In this document: piece after piece, positions 1 through 8,048 of the stretch | Layout: the number at the start of each line of letters is the position of its first letter | How positions within the stretch are numbered: position 1 is the first letter of the stretch | Assembly (NCBI GenBank): GCA_017621225.1 | Contig: JAGATN010000032.1 | Span: 1 to 52,119, forward strand | DNA: 52,119 bases | Direction: 5' to 3' | From: Muribaculaceae bacterium | GTDB taxonomy: Bacteria; Bacteroidota; Bacteroidia; Bacteroidales; Muribaculaceae | Translations under genes and position numbers: made by a program | The notes under the pieces: generated by a model | Databases searched by the model: none | What the model saw: the letters and a program-made list of their open reading frames with translations, nothing else | What the model was told of the DNA's origin: nothing

Positions 1-87
1 GCCAAAGTCAAAGCTTTCAGAAGCCAGTTCCGGGGAGTGACCGACATTCCTTTCTTCCTGTTCCGCCTCTCAAAGCTATGCGCCTAA
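1..87 (+). CDS. Insertion-sequence transposase, C-terminal end (cut by window edge)
   Basis: Frame 1 is open from the first base and encodes 28 residues ending FFLFRLSKLCA before a TAA stop at 85-87. The stretch KAFRSQFRGVTDIPFF resembles the C-terminus of DDE transposases common in Bacteroidetes insertion sequences, of the kind annotated as ISAon1-like. Family assignment is from memory of that ending, so it is tentative. The catalytic domain lies outside the window, so integrity cannot be judged. The sequence just downstream (91-208) probably carries the right end of the element. Confidence 0.6.
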   Translation, partial: AKVKAFRSQFRGVTDIPFFLFRLSKLCA

Positions 88-90
88 AAA

Positions 91-208
91 TAATTTTACA
101 CTCGTGTAGTTATTTAACAATTCAACCGGCTTTTGCTGCTGACCCAAAATAATTTTACACTCGGGTAGTTATTTAACACTTCAACCGGCTTTTGCTGCTG
201 ACCCAAAA
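91..208. repeat. Two-copy 59-bp tandem direct repeat
   Basis: Bases 91-149 and 150-208 are the same 59-bp unit with two mismatches (T/G in the CTCGxGTAG part and A/C in the AACAxTTC part). The unit ends in GGCTTTTGCTGCTGACCC plus a run of A. It begins three bases after the transposase stop codon. A tandem duplication of the right end of the insertion sequence is the simplest reading, because a unit ending in GACCC could be the terminal inverted repeat. The left end lies outside the window, so this cannot be tested here. Confidence 0.7.
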
Positions 209-250
209 ATACTCAGAGGTAGGGGTACCCATTTGGGGTACCAGTATTTT
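206..250. repeat. Inverted repeat / hairpin beside the insertion-sequence end
   Basis: AAAATACT at 206-213 is matched by AGTATTTT at 243-250. Inside lies GGTACCC (224-230), four bases, then GGGTACC (236-242). The two nested stems form a hairpin with an unpaired stretch on the left arm only. It sits between the duplicated 59-bp unit and the tRNA-Ser terminator. It has no T-run, so it is not an ordinary terminator. It may be part of the insertion target. Confidence 0.5.
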
Positions 251-285
251 AGAACAAAAGAAAACCCGCTGAATTTCAGCGGGTT
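251..285 (-). terminator. Rho-independent terminator of tRNA-Ser
   Basis: AACCCGCTGA (263-272) and TCAGCGGGTT (276-285) form a perfect 10-bp stem with a 3-base loop. Read on the minus strand, the stem is followed by a T-rich run from 251-262. It lies 15 bases beyond the 3' end of the tRNA gene. Confidence 0.85.
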
Positions 286-299
286 AATCCTTAATGTAG

Positions 300-384
300 C
301 GGAGAGAGAGGGATTCGAACCCCCGGAGGTGTGACCCTCAACGGTTTTCAAGACCGCCGCAATCGACCACTCTGCCATCTCTCC
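300..384 (-). tRNA. tRNA-Ser(UGA)
   Basis: On the minus strand the acceptor arm GGAGAGA pairs with TCTCTCC and base 300 supplies a G discriminator. The anticodon loop reads CTTGAAA, giving anticodon TGA for UCA codons. The T arm has the usual GGTTCGAATCC. A long variable arm (GAGGGTCACACCTC) marks a class II tRNA, as expected for serine. CCA is not encoded. Confidence 0.95.
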
Positions 385-400
385 TTCGAAATTTGCAGTG

Positions 401-408
401 CAAAGGTA
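401..408 (-). promoter_or_regulatory. Promoter -7 element for tRNA-Ser
   Basis: Read on the minus strand, 408-401 is TACCTTTG followed by C, an exact match to the Bacteroidetes TAnnTTTG element. It lies 17 bases upstream of the tRNA. A well-spaced TTTG was not found upstream. Confidence 0.65.
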
Positions 409-534
409 CGAATTGTTTGGCAATTGAGCAATTTTTCGGCGTACTTTTTTGCTTTATTTTTAGACGAGGACAAAGAATTTAACCGTAAATGGCACACGTA
501 TGCTATGTAACGGCCATAAAATCAGGCGTATGTC

Positions 535-876
535 CTATTGATGGCGTGTGGCTCTTGATGCGCTGCGTTGATATACGAACGGGCTGAACAGAAGATACAT
601 CATGGATATGAGCAAGGCTACCAGACCGTATAAAATGGCTATGTCGAGGTTGGTGGCTTCGTTACTCATCAGCCCTTTCATGTAGCCGATTATGTAGATC
701 GATGATATGATTATGCCTATCACGTATACCGAAAATTCGATGGTCGACGCTAAACGTTTCTTCTTGTCAGGAAGCCGATTGAGGACCTTTCGTGTAAACC
801 ACGGCGACGGAGGAGCACTTGGCGCCTTACGGAGCATATGGCGCAAATCGCTGTCGGTTATTTCGTTTTTTGTCAT
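535..876 (-). CDS. Small membrane protein beside the ECF sigma factor
   Basis: A 113-residue protein starting MTKNEITDSDL. The first 45 residues are polar and include PSPWFTRKVLNRLPDKKKR. Two hydrophobic segments follow, at about residues 48-66 and 75-95, and the C-terminus is basic. The open frame extends further upstream, but that part overlaps the sigma gene in another frame, so the ATG at 874-876 is chosen, 20 bases after the sigma stop. Position directly after an ECF sigma gene suggests an anti-sigma or regulatory partner. No zinc-binding anti-sigma motif (HxxxCxxC) is visible, so this is inference from context. Confidence 0.75.
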   Translation of the reverse strand: MTKNEITDSDLRHMLRKAPSAPPSPWFTRKVLNRLPDKKKRLASTIEFSVYVIGIIISSIYIIGYMKGLMSNEATNLDIAILYGLVALLISMMYLLFSPFVYQRSASRATRHQ

Positions 877-896
877 ATTCCTTATGGTTTTTATGG

Positions 897-1427
897 TTAT
901 TGTGATATCGCTTTGGCCATTTTGGCTTTGGCTCTTGATAAGTACGATTTTATGGTGCCGTCGGGCAGGGAAGTTATGGTGGCTATTTTCTTTATGGGCA
1001 TGTCCTCCATGTAAAATAGGAGTATCAGCGAACGTTCTATGGGCGATAGAGCTTTCAGTCCCACCGTTATGTCGTGACGCTGTTCTATTATGCGGCTTTC
1101 GTCTATTGGCTTTTCGGGCATCGTCTCCTGATGGCCTTCGACTATGGTGCTCATTTTGCGTATGTGCGACTGATATTCGTTGTACGCTATCCGATACAGC
1201 CACGTTTTGAATCGTGCAAGGCCCTTGAAGTTTTGAATGGAAGTATACGCTTTGATAAACGTATCTTGCGAAAGGTCGTCGGTAAGAGCCGCATCGCCAT
1301 TGGTCAAATTGAAGATAAAACGTCTTAAATCGTCCTGATACTCCTCGACTAGCCGGCCGAATGCACGTCGGTCGTCAGAGGCTACGCATCGGGCTATAAG
1401 CGTCAGTTCTTCAAATTTGGTAAGCAT
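897..1427 (-). CDS. ECF-type RNA polymerase sigma factor
   Basis: A 176-residue sigma-70 family protein with only regions 2 and 4. Region 2 contains DDLSQDTFIKAYTSIQNF and FKTWLYRIAYNEY, the part that binds core polymerase and the -10 element. Region 4 contains LSPIERSLILLFYMEDM and a helix-turn-helix reading KKIATITSLPDGTIKSYLSRA. It directs polymerase to a dedicated regulon. The gene sits between a DUF6249-type lipoprotein gene upstream and a small membrane protein gene downstream, all on the same strand with short gaps. That is an arrangement in which the membrane proteins could control sigma activity. Target genes cannot be deduced from the window. Confidence 0.93.
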   Translation of the reverse strand: MLTKFEELTLIARCVASDDRRAFGRLVEEYQDDLRRFIFNLTNGDAALTDDLSQDTFIKAYTSIQNFKGLARFKTWLYRIAYNEYQSHIRKMSTIVEGHQETMPEKPIDESRIIEQRHDITVGLKALSPIERSLILLFYMEDMPIKKIATITSLPDGTIKSYLSRAKAKMAKAISQ

Positions 1428-1471
1428 CGTGGCTTTGGCTGTCGTTGATTGTTAGGCTGTTTATCCCTTGT

Positions 1472-2113
1472 TCAGGCTGTTGCGTTGTCGTTGTGGTCGC
1501 GGTTGGCGTTGTTCGACGCAATCTTATTGTTGTTGTCGATGTAAAAGGCCAGGATGCGTGAAATGCCTATGAAAATTGGCAATATGCCGAATGCTATGCC
1601 TCCCGGTACGCTGACGGATAAGGCAAACACTATTATCGAAAGTCCGATGCCAATCCACGTGATGCCGGAAGTGAAGCGCTTTTTTTCATATGTGAACATT
1701 TTGGAGGCATAGAATGAATCGGGCAGCGTTGCGCCTTTTTCTATCGAAAATTCTATTAAACGGTATTTGGCCAGATTGTTTCTATAAATCCATCGTAATA
1801 TCAGCCATAATATGGCAAATCCGAATGCAAACGGCGTAAATATTGCCGTTATTTTAAATATGTCTCGTGCTTCTAATTGCGGTTTTTGTCTCGACTGTAT
1901 TTGGGGCATGTCGATTACTATCACCTTCGAGTCCGATACGCTGTCCGAAGCGAACAGCGATGCGTTGTTTATTTCGGCCTTGATGCTTTCGCGAATTTCC
2001 TGGTTTATCTGCCGCTTTAAGTTTGGGTCGATATTTTCGGTCGAACATGCAGCGTAAAAAAACGCCGACATAAGCATTGCAAGTATCAAGTACGATGTTT
2101 TCAATGTTTTCAT
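1472..2113 (-). CDS. Membrane-anchored lipoprotein, DUF6249-like
   Basis: From the ATG at 2113 the protein has 213 residues and begins MKTLKTSYLILAMLMSAFFYAAC, a lipoprotein signal with C23 as the likely lipidated residue. An in-frame ATG 13 codons earlier (2152) would give a polar extension before the signal, so it is less likely. A polar segment of about 65 residues precedes a transmembrane helix (ITAIFTPFAFGFAILWLIL). Two further helices lie near the C-terminus, followed by an Asn/Asp-rich tail. The layout fits the DUF6249 family that often accompanies ECF sigma genes in Bacteroidetes. It lies 44 bases upstream of the sigma gene and is probably cotranscribed. Function unknown. Confidence 0.8.
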   Translation of the reverse strand: MKTLKTSYLILAMLMSAFFYAACSTENIDPNLKRQINQEIRESIKAEINNASLFASDSVSDSKVIVIDMPQIQSRQKPQLEARDIFKITAIFTPFAFGFAILWLILRWIYRNNLAKYRLIEFSIEKGATLPDSFYASKMFTYEKKRFTSGITWIGIGLSIIVFALSVSVPGGIAFGILPIFIGISRILAFYIDNNNKIASNNANRDHNDNATA

Positions 2114-2197
2114 CTTGTATATGTTTTTGCGATTATTATTCGTTTTGTTCATTAGACGTTGTTGCTACTGCATTTGGTTGCACCTAATCGAAAAAAA

Positions 2198-2377
2198 TCA
2201 CCAAAATTTATTGTGCTCCGGCGAATATTCCCAGCCGCATTGAGCCATCTTGTCTATTAACAGTGACTTATCTATGTCCATGTCGTCGCATAAATCGTCG
2301 AGCGAAGCGTACTGATCGCGTAGTTTCATGTTGATGAAGCTGAATAGCATTGCCGGGTCTTGAGGTAAATTGTCCAT
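2198..2377 (-). CDS. DUF4250 domain protein
   Basis: A 59-residue protein beginning MDNLPQDPAMLFSFINMKLR, continuing with a DQYASLDDLCDDMDID segment and ending YSPEHNKFW. Start motif, length and FW ending match the DUF4250 family, small soluble proteins widespread in Bacteroidetes and Firmicutes with no assigned biochemical role. The middle (LDDLCDDMDIDKSLLIDKMA) looks like a short helix-turn-helix. It is shorter than many gene-finding cutoffs. It lies 84 bases upstream of the DUF6249-like gene on the same strand and may share its transcript. Confidence 0.88.
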   Translation of the reverse strand: MDNLPQDPAMLFSFINMKLRDQYASLDDLCDDMDIDKSLLIDKMAQCGWEYSPEHNKFW

Positions 2378-2447
2378 ATGGTTTCTGTTTTAATGGTGGG
2401 TCTTGTCTATTTTTTATGTAAAATTACTTATTTTCGTCGTATTGTAG

Positions 2448-2455
2448 TAAATTTG
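2448..2455 (+). promoter_or_regulatory. Promoter -7 element for the lipoprotein/prenyl synthase operon
   Basis: TAAATTTG followed by C matches the Bacteroidetes TAnnTTTG element, 25 bases before the chosen ATG at 2481. The -33 region is not a clean TTTG. This fits plus-strand transcription of the genes at 2481-4729. Confidence 0.55.
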
Positions 2456-2480
2456 CAATGCTTTGGAGCGTCATATTTTA

Positions 2481-2960
2481 ATGCCGATGAAATATCTGTT
2501 TAAAATTATGGTTTTTGCCACCCTCTTGCTGTTGTTGGCCGATTGCGCTGACGACGCACGACGTTTGCGTGCGCGGTCGATATATACCGGCGAGGCCGTC
2601 GATGCGAGGGCCGAGGCCATATTGGTCGAGTGGACGCCCGCCGAGGCTGCCGAAGCAATGGTCGATTGGCTGTCGGTGTCGCCCGATACCGTGCGGCCAT
2701 ATGCTCGTCAATTGGCTGCCGCACTGTCGGCCGGTTATGGCCGCGACGCGTTTGCTCTGGCTCTCGACTCCATCGGGGCCACGCTTCCCTGCGATGTTAA
2801 GGCGCGCGTGCTGACCGTCATTGCCTCTCCCGGTCGGCTCGGAGTGGCGCTTAGGGGCGATGACGAAGCCGAATCGTTGGTGCCGTGTATAGAGCGGGAA
2901 TATGCTTCCGATACGGCAGCGCTCCGTTTGTTCCGAAAATCACTTGACATAACACCATAA
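2481..2960 (+). CDS. Uncharacterised small lipoprotein
   Basis: From the ATG at 2481 (GGAG 12 bases upstream) the protein has 159 residues. It begins MPMKYLFKIMVFATLLLLLADC, a signal peptide with a lipobox-like LADC, so export and lipidation are likely. The mature part is rich in Ala, Arg, Asp and Glu, is probably helical, and has no motif I recognise. It ends 9 bases before the prenyl synthase start, so the two are probably cotranscribed. Composition is strikingly GC-rich and Ala-rich compared with its neighbours. Confidence 0.75.
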   Translation: MPMKYLFKIMVFATLLLLLADCADDARRLRARSIYTGEAVDARAEAILVEWTPAEAAEAMVDWLSVSPDTVRPYARQLAAALSAGYGRDAFALALDSIGATLPCDVKARVLTVIASPGRLGVALRGDDEAESLVPCIEREYASDTAALRLFRKSLDITP

Positions 2961-2969
2961 AAATACGCT

Positions 2970-3929
2970 ATGTATTCGCAAAAAGAATATTCCGAGATAA
3001 TCGAGTCCGCCATAAACTCCATTGAGTTCCCCTCTGAGCCTGAAGGATTGTATGCTCCGATAAAATATGCGCTTCAGTGTGGAGGCAAGCGGTTGCGCCC
3101 TATGTTGACTCTGGCATTTGCGCAGGCTTTCTCTGCCGATCCCCGATCGGCCGTCAATCAGGCCATCGGCTTGGAGATGTTTCATAACTTCACGCTTCTG
3201 CATGACGACGTGATGGACAATGCCGATGTTCGTCGCGGACGGCCGACGGTGCATAAAAAGTGGAACGTGGCCACGGCCATATTGTCGGGCGACGCCATGC
3301 TTACCCTCTCGTCTATGATTGCCTTGAAGGGTTGCGACGATTCCGTGCGCCGGAATGTTCTCGATCTCTTTAACCGCACCGCCATGGAGGTATACGAAGG
3401 GCAGCAATACGATATGGACTTTGAAAACTGTGCTACCGTTACCGTCGACGAGTATATGGAAATGATTCGTCTCAAAACGTCGGTGCTGTTGGGCTGTGCA
3501 TGCCGCATGGGGGCCTTGGTGGCTGGAGCCGACGAGGCGTCGCAGAAACTGGCTTATGCCTATGGCGAAAAGCTCGGACTCGCTTTTCAGCTTGTCGACG
3601 ATTATCTCGACACCTACGGCGACCCCGTGGCCTTCGGCAAGGCGATAGGTGGCGACATTCTCAACGACAAAAAAACGTGGTTGCTCATAAATGCGCTGAT
3701 AGAGGACGAAACCGATGAAGTGAAATCGCAGATATCGTCGCCCACCGACGACAAGATTGAGCGCGTGCGTGGCGTTTACGACCGTTTGAATCTGCCCGAG
3801 CGCTGTCTGAAGCTTGCCAATGCGTATGTCGACGATGCCATTGCCGGCCTTTACGGGCTCGACATACCCGACGATGCGCGCCGCTTTTTCATCGAAATAG
3901 CCGAAAAATCGCGTACCCGAACGCATTAA
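2970..3929 (+). CDS. Polyprenyl diphosphate synthase (trans, short-chain type)
   Basis: A 319-residue isoprenyl diphosphate synthase that condenses allylic diphosphates with isopentenyl diphosphate. The first aspartate-rich motif is DDVMD (79-83) and the second is DDYLD (210-214), both needed to bind Mg2+ and the diphosphates. GGKRLRP (38-44) is the substrate-binding loop and LKT (168-170) the conserved KT motif. Phe74, five residues before the first motif, is a bulky gate typical of enzymes making C15 or C20 products, so farnesyl or geranylgeranyl diphosphate is the likely product. Its products would feed quinone and undecaprenyl phosphate synthesis. dxs, the first enzyme of the same pathway, lies at 35073. 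Confidence 0.93.
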   Translation: MYSQKEYSEIIESAINSIEFPSEPEGLYAPIKYALQCGGKRLRPMLTLAFAQAFSADPRSAVNQAIGLEMFHNFTLLHDDVMDNADVRRGRPTVHKKWNVATAILSGDAMLTLSSMIALKGCDDSVRRNVLDLFNRTAMEVYEGQQYDMDFENCATVTVDEYMEMIRLKTSVLLGCACRMGALVAGADEASQKLAYAYGEKLGLAFQLVDDYLDTYGDPVAFGKAIGGDILNDKKTWLLINALIEDETDEVKSQISSPTDDKIERVRGVYDRLNLPERCLKLANAYVDDAIAGLYGLDIPDDARRFFIEIAEKSRTRTH

Positions 3930-3958
3930 CCCCACCTTAATTCAATCATATTTCAAAT

Positions 3959-4729
3959 ATGCTCATTGATACACATACGCATCTGTATCTCGATGACTTT
4001 GCGCCAAAAAAACTCGAAGTGGTCAAGAGGGCCATCGATGCCGGAGTAGGTGCGATGATATTTCCAAATGTCGATTGCTCGACGGTCAAGCCCATGTTCG
4101 ACTTGCATGATCAGATGCCCGATAGGCTGCATATGGCTATGGGGCTTCACCCCACGGAGATAAACGATGGGTGGCGCGACGCCATTGCCGAGATAAAATC
4201 GTATGTCGACTCTGATCGGCCGTTCGTTGCGATAGGCGAAATAGGCATTGACCTATACTGGGATGCCACGTACCGCGATGAGCAGATGCTTGCGCTCGAA
4301 ATGCAGATAGGGTGGGCGGTGGAGCGCGCGCTGCCGGTCATATTGCATTGTCGCGACGGTTTGTCCGAGACGCTCGAGGTGCTCGAAGAGTTTCGTGGCA
4401 AGGCGAAGGGCGTGTTTCATAGCTTTGGCGGAACGGTAAGCGACGTCGAAGCGATACGCCGTCGTGTCGGCGACTTTTATTTTGGCATAAACGGAGTGGT
4501 TACCTTTAAAAATTCGCGCTTGCGCGAAGTGCTTCCTTCGATAGGTGCCGATAGGCTGCTCCTCGAAACCGATTCACCATATCTCACCCCCGTGCCTTAT
4601 CGCGGAAAGCGTAACGAAAGCGCATACTTGCCCTATGTGTGTGCCTGCGTGGCCGGAGCCTTGGGCGTTGACGAAAAGCAAGCGGCCGACATGACCACCG
4701 CCAATGCCCGCCGCCTGTTTGCTATCTGA
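3959..4729 (+). CDS. tatD: TatD family metal-dependent hydrolase (DNase)
   Basis: A 256-residue TIM-barrel hydrolase. Metal ligands are visible in order: IDTHTHLY near the N-terminus (two His), GEIGIDLYWD (Glu), VILHCRDG (His), GVFHSFGGT (His) and LLETDSPYLTP (Asp). TatD proteins are 3'-5' exonucleases and AP-site nucleases linked to DNA repair and quality control. The gene follows the prenyl synthase by 29 bases on the same strand and converges on nqrF with a gap of only 16 bases, in which no terminator hairpin is apparent. Confidence 0.93.
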   Translation: MLIDTHTHLYLDDFAPKKLEVVKRAIDAGVGAMIFPNVDCSTVKPMFDLHDQMPDRLHMAMGLHPTEINDGWRDAIAEIKSYVDSDRPFVAIGEIGIDLYWDATYRDEQMLALEMQIGWAVERALPVILHCRDGLSETLEVLEEFRGKAKGVFHSFGGTVSDVEAIRRRVGDFYFGINGVVTFKNSRLREVLPSIGADRLLLETDSPYLTPVPYRGKRNESAYLPYVCACVAGALGVDEKQAADMTTANARRLFAI

Positions 4730-4745
4730 TGCCGTGCGCTGAGTT

Positions 4746-6053
4746 TTATCCTCCGAAATTGTCGTAATGTATGTTTTCGGGTGCTACGCCGAGATTGTCG
4801 AGCATCCCTTCCACGGCCTTGCTCATGGGGCCGGGGCCGCACATATAATACTCTATGTCCTCTGGAGCTTCGTGATTTTTCAGATACGTGTCGTAGATTA
4901 CCTGATGAACGAATCCGGGGGTGTACTTCACTCCCGCTGCATCGGCTGCCGGGTCGGGGCGGTCAAGCGCCAGATGGAAGTGGAAGTTGGGGAACTGCTT
5001 TTCGAGCTCGAGGAAATCGTCGAGGTAGAAGACTTCATTGAGAGCGCGCGCACCATAAAAATAATTCATTTCGCGGTCGCGCGTGTTCAGCGTCTTGGTC
5101 ATGTGCATGATTTGCGCTCTCAGAGGAGCCATACCTGCGCCGCCGCCAATCCACATCATTTCGTTCTTTGAGTCGAATATCGGATGGAAATCGCCGTAAG
5201 GGCCGCTCATTATCACCTTGTCGCCCGGCTTTAGCGTAAATATGTAGCTTGAGGCGATGCCGGGCATCACATCCATGAATCCGGTCTGGGGTTTCGGCTT
5301 GAACGGCGGGGTGGCTATTCGCACGGTGAGCATTATCCTGTCGCCTTCGGCAGGGTAGTTGGCCATCGAGTAGGCGCGCACCGTGGTTTCCGTATTCTTG
5401 CACTTCAGGCTGAACAGCCCGAATTTTTCCCACGCGGGCAGATATTCCGGGCCAATGAGCGACTTGTCTATATCCTTGTCGTAGCTCATCGAGTATGGCG
5501 GAATCTTTATCTGCGCGTACGAACCCGGTATGAAGTCCATATGCTGGCCGGGAGGCAATGCCACGATGAATTCCTTTATGAACGTTGCCACGTTTTTGTT
5601 CGATATCACGGTGCATTCCCACTCCTTGATGTCGAGCACCGACGACGGCACGCCAATGTTCATATCCTCCTTCACCTTCACCTGGCATCCCAGGCGCCAG
5701 TGATCTTTTATTTGCTTGCGGCTGAAGTGTACGGCTTCGGTGGGCAGTATGTCGCCGCCTCCCTCAAACACCTGAACCTTGCATTGTCCGCAGCTGCCTT
5801 TTCCGCCGCAGGCCGATGGCAAGAATATGTTTTGGTCGGCGAGGGTCGACAGCAATGATTTTCCGGAATTCGCTTCTACGGTCTTGTCGTTGTTAATGGT
5901 TATCTTCACTGCTCCCGAATGCACGAGATATCGTTTTGCCACGAGCAGCAGTGCCACGAGCAGCAATGTTATCGCAAGGAATATTCCAACGCCCGAAAGT
6001 ATGGTGAGCATGTCGCGCGATGGTATGGTCAATGATATAATGTTTGAAATCAT
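4746..6053 (-). CDS. nqrF: Na+-translocating NADH:quinone reductase subunit F
   Basis: A 435-residue electron-entry subunit of the sodium pump. An N-terminal membrane helix lies at about residues 18-41. A ferredoxin-like domain follows with C82, C88 and C91 plus C123 binding the 2Fe-2S cluster. Next is a ferredoxin reductase module with RAYS (226-229) for FAD and GGGAGMAPLR (303-312) for NADH. It takes hydride from NADH and passes electrons through FAD and the iron-sulphur cluster towards the NqrB and NqrC flavins. It is the last gene of the nqr operon, 12 bases after nqrE. All expected cofactor residues are present. Confidence 0.97.
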   Translation of the reverse strand: MISNIISLTIPSRDMLTILSGVGIFLAITLLLVALLLVAKRYLVHSGAVKITINNDKTVEANSGKSLLSTLADQNIFLPSACGGKGSCGQCKVQVFEGGGDILPTEAVHFSRKQIKDHWRLGCQVKVKEDMNIGVPSSVLDIKEWECTVISNKNVATFIKEFIVALPPGQHMDFIPGSYAQIKIPPYSMSYDKDIDKSLIGPEYLPAWEKFGLFSLKCKNTETTVRAYSMANYPAEGDRIMLTVRIATPPFKPKPQTGFMDVMPGIASSYIFTLKPGDKVIMSGPYGDFHPIFDSKNEMMWIGGGAGMAPLRAQIMHMTKTLNTRDREMNYFYGARALNEVFYLDDFLELEKQFPNFHFHLALDRPDPAADAAGVKYTPGFVHQVIYDTYLKNHEAPEDIEYYMCGPGPMSKAVEGMLDNLGVAPENIHYDNFGG

Positions 6054-6065
6054 GGTTACGGTAGC

Positions 6066-6683
6066 TTATAGTTTTATTCCGAGGAAGCTCATGAAGGCTA
6101 TGCCCATCAAAGCGGTTATTATGAACGTGATGCCGGTGCCGCGCAGCGGCTTGGGTATGTTTGAGTATTCGGCTATGCGTTCGCGTATGGCGGCAATGGC
6201 CACTATGGCCAGCAACCATCCGAGTCCCCAGCCCGCTCCGGCGCAGGTGGCCGTCCACACGTTTCCGAACTCACGCTGCTGCATGAACAGCGATCCTCCG
6301 AGTATTGCGCAGTTCACGGCTATGAGCGGCAGAAATATGCCGAGCGACGAGTAGAGCGCAGGGCTGAACTTCTCTACCGCCATCTCCACCAGTTGCGTCA
6401 TTGAGGCAATCACGGCAATGAACATGATGAGCGACAGGAAGCTGAGGTCGATGTCGGCATAGTCGGGGCCGAGCCATACGAGGGCTCCCGCCTTCAGCAC
6501 GTAGTTTTCAAGCAGAAAGTTGATGGGCAATGTGATCACGAGCATGAACGTTACGGCTACACCCAGTCCGAATGCCGTTTTCACGTTTTTCGATACGGCC
6601 AGAAACGAGCACATTCCCAGAAAATATGCGAATATCATATTGTCGATGAATATCGACCGTATGAATAGATTGAGATTTTCCAT
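6066..6683 (-). CDS. nqrE: Na+-translocating NADH:quinone reductase subunit E
   Basis: A 205-residue, almost entirely hydrophobic membrane protein with about six helices, paired in the complex with the related NqrD. The family carries Cys residues at the NqrD/NqrE interface that hold an iron centre. A cysteine is visible near the N-terminus (FLGMCSFLAVS) and another in VNCAILGGS. The gene lies 28 bases after nqrD and 12 before nqrF. Confidence 0.96.
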   Translation of the reverse strand: MENLNLFIRSIFIDNMIFAYFLGMCSFLAVSKNVKTAFGLGVAVTFMLVITLPINFLLENYVLKAGALVWLGPDYADIDLSFLSLIMFIAVIASMTQLVEMAVEKFSPALYSSLGIFLPLIAVNCAILGGSLFMQQREFGNVWTATCAGAGWGLGWLLAIVAIAAIRERIAEYSNIPKPLRGTGITFIITALMGIAFMSFLGIKL

Positions 6684-6711
6684 CTGTCTGATCTTTGATT
6701 TTTTGGATTTG

Positions 6712-7338
6712 TTAATCTTCCTGCAGGTCTTTGTTGCGGGCTCGTTGCACCCATATTATGCATGCCACCACTATGAGTGCCATGGGCGGCAATATCATAA
6801 GGCCGTTGTTGACGTAGCCTGCTTCATAAAAGCTGTCGGGCACCACTTGTATGCCGAGCAACGTGCCGCTGCCGAGCAGTTCGCGGAAAAATCCCACTAT
6901 CACGAGTATTATCGAATAGCCGATGCCGTTGCCGATGCCGTCGAGAAACGCGGGCCACGGCTTGTTGCCCATGGCAAAGGCTTCGAGGCGACCCATTAAT
7001 ATGCAGTTCGTAATTATGAGGCCTATGAATACCGACAGCTGCTTGCTCACGTCGTAGGCATAAGCTTTGAGCAATTGGTCGACTATCACCACCAGTCCGG
7101 CCACTACCACCAATTGCACTATGATGCGTATGTTGGTCGGGATGGTGTTGCGTATGAGCGATATTATTACGTTTGAGAAGGCGAGTACGGCTATTACCGA
7201 TATGCCCATCACTATTGCCGGTTCGAGCTTGGCTGTAACCGCGAGCACCGAGCATATGCCGAGCACTTGTACCACTACCGGGTTGTTCTTGGAGAATGGA
7301 TTCAGCAGAACGCTCTTGTTGTTTATCTTTTCAGCCAT
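6712..7338 (-). CDS. nqrD: Na+-translocating NADH:quinone reductase subunit D
   Basis: A 208-residue polytopic membrane protein related to NqrE, with about six helices. Motifs include NPVVVQVLGICSVLAVT near the start and IITNCILMGRLEAFAM in the middle, both holding a family-conserved Cys. It forms part of the sodium channel of the complex. It starts two bases after the nqrC stop, so translation is probably coupled. Confidence 0.96.
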   Translation of the reverse strand: MAEKINNKSVLLNPFSKNNPVVVQVLGICSVLAVTAKLEPAIVMGISVIAVLAFSNVIISLIRNTIPTNIRIIVQLVVVAGLVVIVDQLLKAYAYDVSKQLSVFIGLIITNCILMGRLEAFAMGNKPWPAFLDGIGNGIGYSIILVIVGFFRELLGSGTLLGIQVVPDSFYEAGYVNNGLMILPPMALIVVACIIWVQRARNKDLQED

Positions 7339-7340
7339 GA

Positions 7341-8048
7341 CTATTGGTTATTGTTTATGGATTCGAGATATTTTTTATAAGGCGTGAGGCAATTGTCGAG
7401 CATGGCTCCTACGCCCTTGCTGGTTATGGTGCCTCCCGAAACGCCGTCAACGAAGTCTTCGTCGCCATTCGGGTGTTGGCCGGCCTTCACCACTGCCACG
7501 GGGTGAAACGTGCCGTTCTTAAACACCTGCTTGCCTTGGAACTGGTCGCGGAATGCGGGCTTCTCTATCTCGGCTCCCAGGCCGGGCGTTTCGCCCTGAT
7601 GAGCGAAATAGGCTCCCACTATGGTGCTTCCGTCGGCGTCGAATGCCACGTAGCCCCATATCGGGCCCCATAGTCCGGCTCCGTACACCGGAAGTATGTA
7701 GCGCGTTTGCCGGTCGGCCGTGCGGCACACGAAGACAGGGAGCTTGCGCTCCGTGCCGGTCACCTTGCTCTCGGCGGCCACGTTTATGTCAAAAGCGTCC
7801 GACCCTGTCACTTCGCCGTTTTCGTTTACTACTTCCTGCGCCACTATGTATTTGTTGAAGTCGTCGATTACTTCACCTTCGGCCGGTGTGATGTTGGCCG
7901 ATGCCAATATCTGGCGCATCTTGTCGATGTCGGCGTTCTCCTGCTGGCGGTTGTGCAGCGACAGCGACGTGAACGCCAGTGCCGTGCCAACGATGACAAC
8001 CAGCACTATTATGTAAATTATGGTATATGTATTGCTTTGCTTGTTCAT
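7341..8048 (-). CDS. nqrC: Na+-translocating NADH:quinone reductase subunit C
   Basis: A 235-residue subunit with one N-terminal membrane helix (about residues 9-28) and a periplasmic FMN-binding domain. SGGT at 204-207 is the flavin attachment motif, and T207 is the likely residue that holds FMN through a phosphoester bond, a modification made by ApbE. The start overlaps the nqrB stop by 4 bases (8045-8048), indicating translational coupling. Confidence 0.96.
   Translation of the reverse strand: MNKQSNTYTIIYIIVLVVIVGTALAFTSLSLHNRQQENADIDKMRQILASANITPAEGEVIDDFNKYIVAQEVVNENGEVTGSDAFDINVAAESKVTGTERKLPVFVCRTADRQTRYILPVYGAGLWGPIWGYVAFDADGSTIVGAYFAHQGETPGLGAEIEKPAFRDQFQGKQVFKNGTFHPVAVVKAGQHPNGDEDFVDGVSGGTITSKGVGAMLDNCLTPYKKYLESINNNQ

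Noticed and set aside
91-208. CRISPR-like repeat
   Set aside because: Only two copies, directly adjacent with no spacer, and next to a transposase.
535-1203. 222-residue frame reading through the ECF sigma gene
   Set aside because: Its first 109 residues overlap the sigma factor in another frame and are His/Arg-rich noise; the real gene begins at the ATG at 876.
2940-3935. 331-residue minus-strand frame opposite the prenyl synthase
   Set aside because: The plus strand encodes a complete enzyme with both aspartate motifs. The antisense frame has no domain and results from codon bias.
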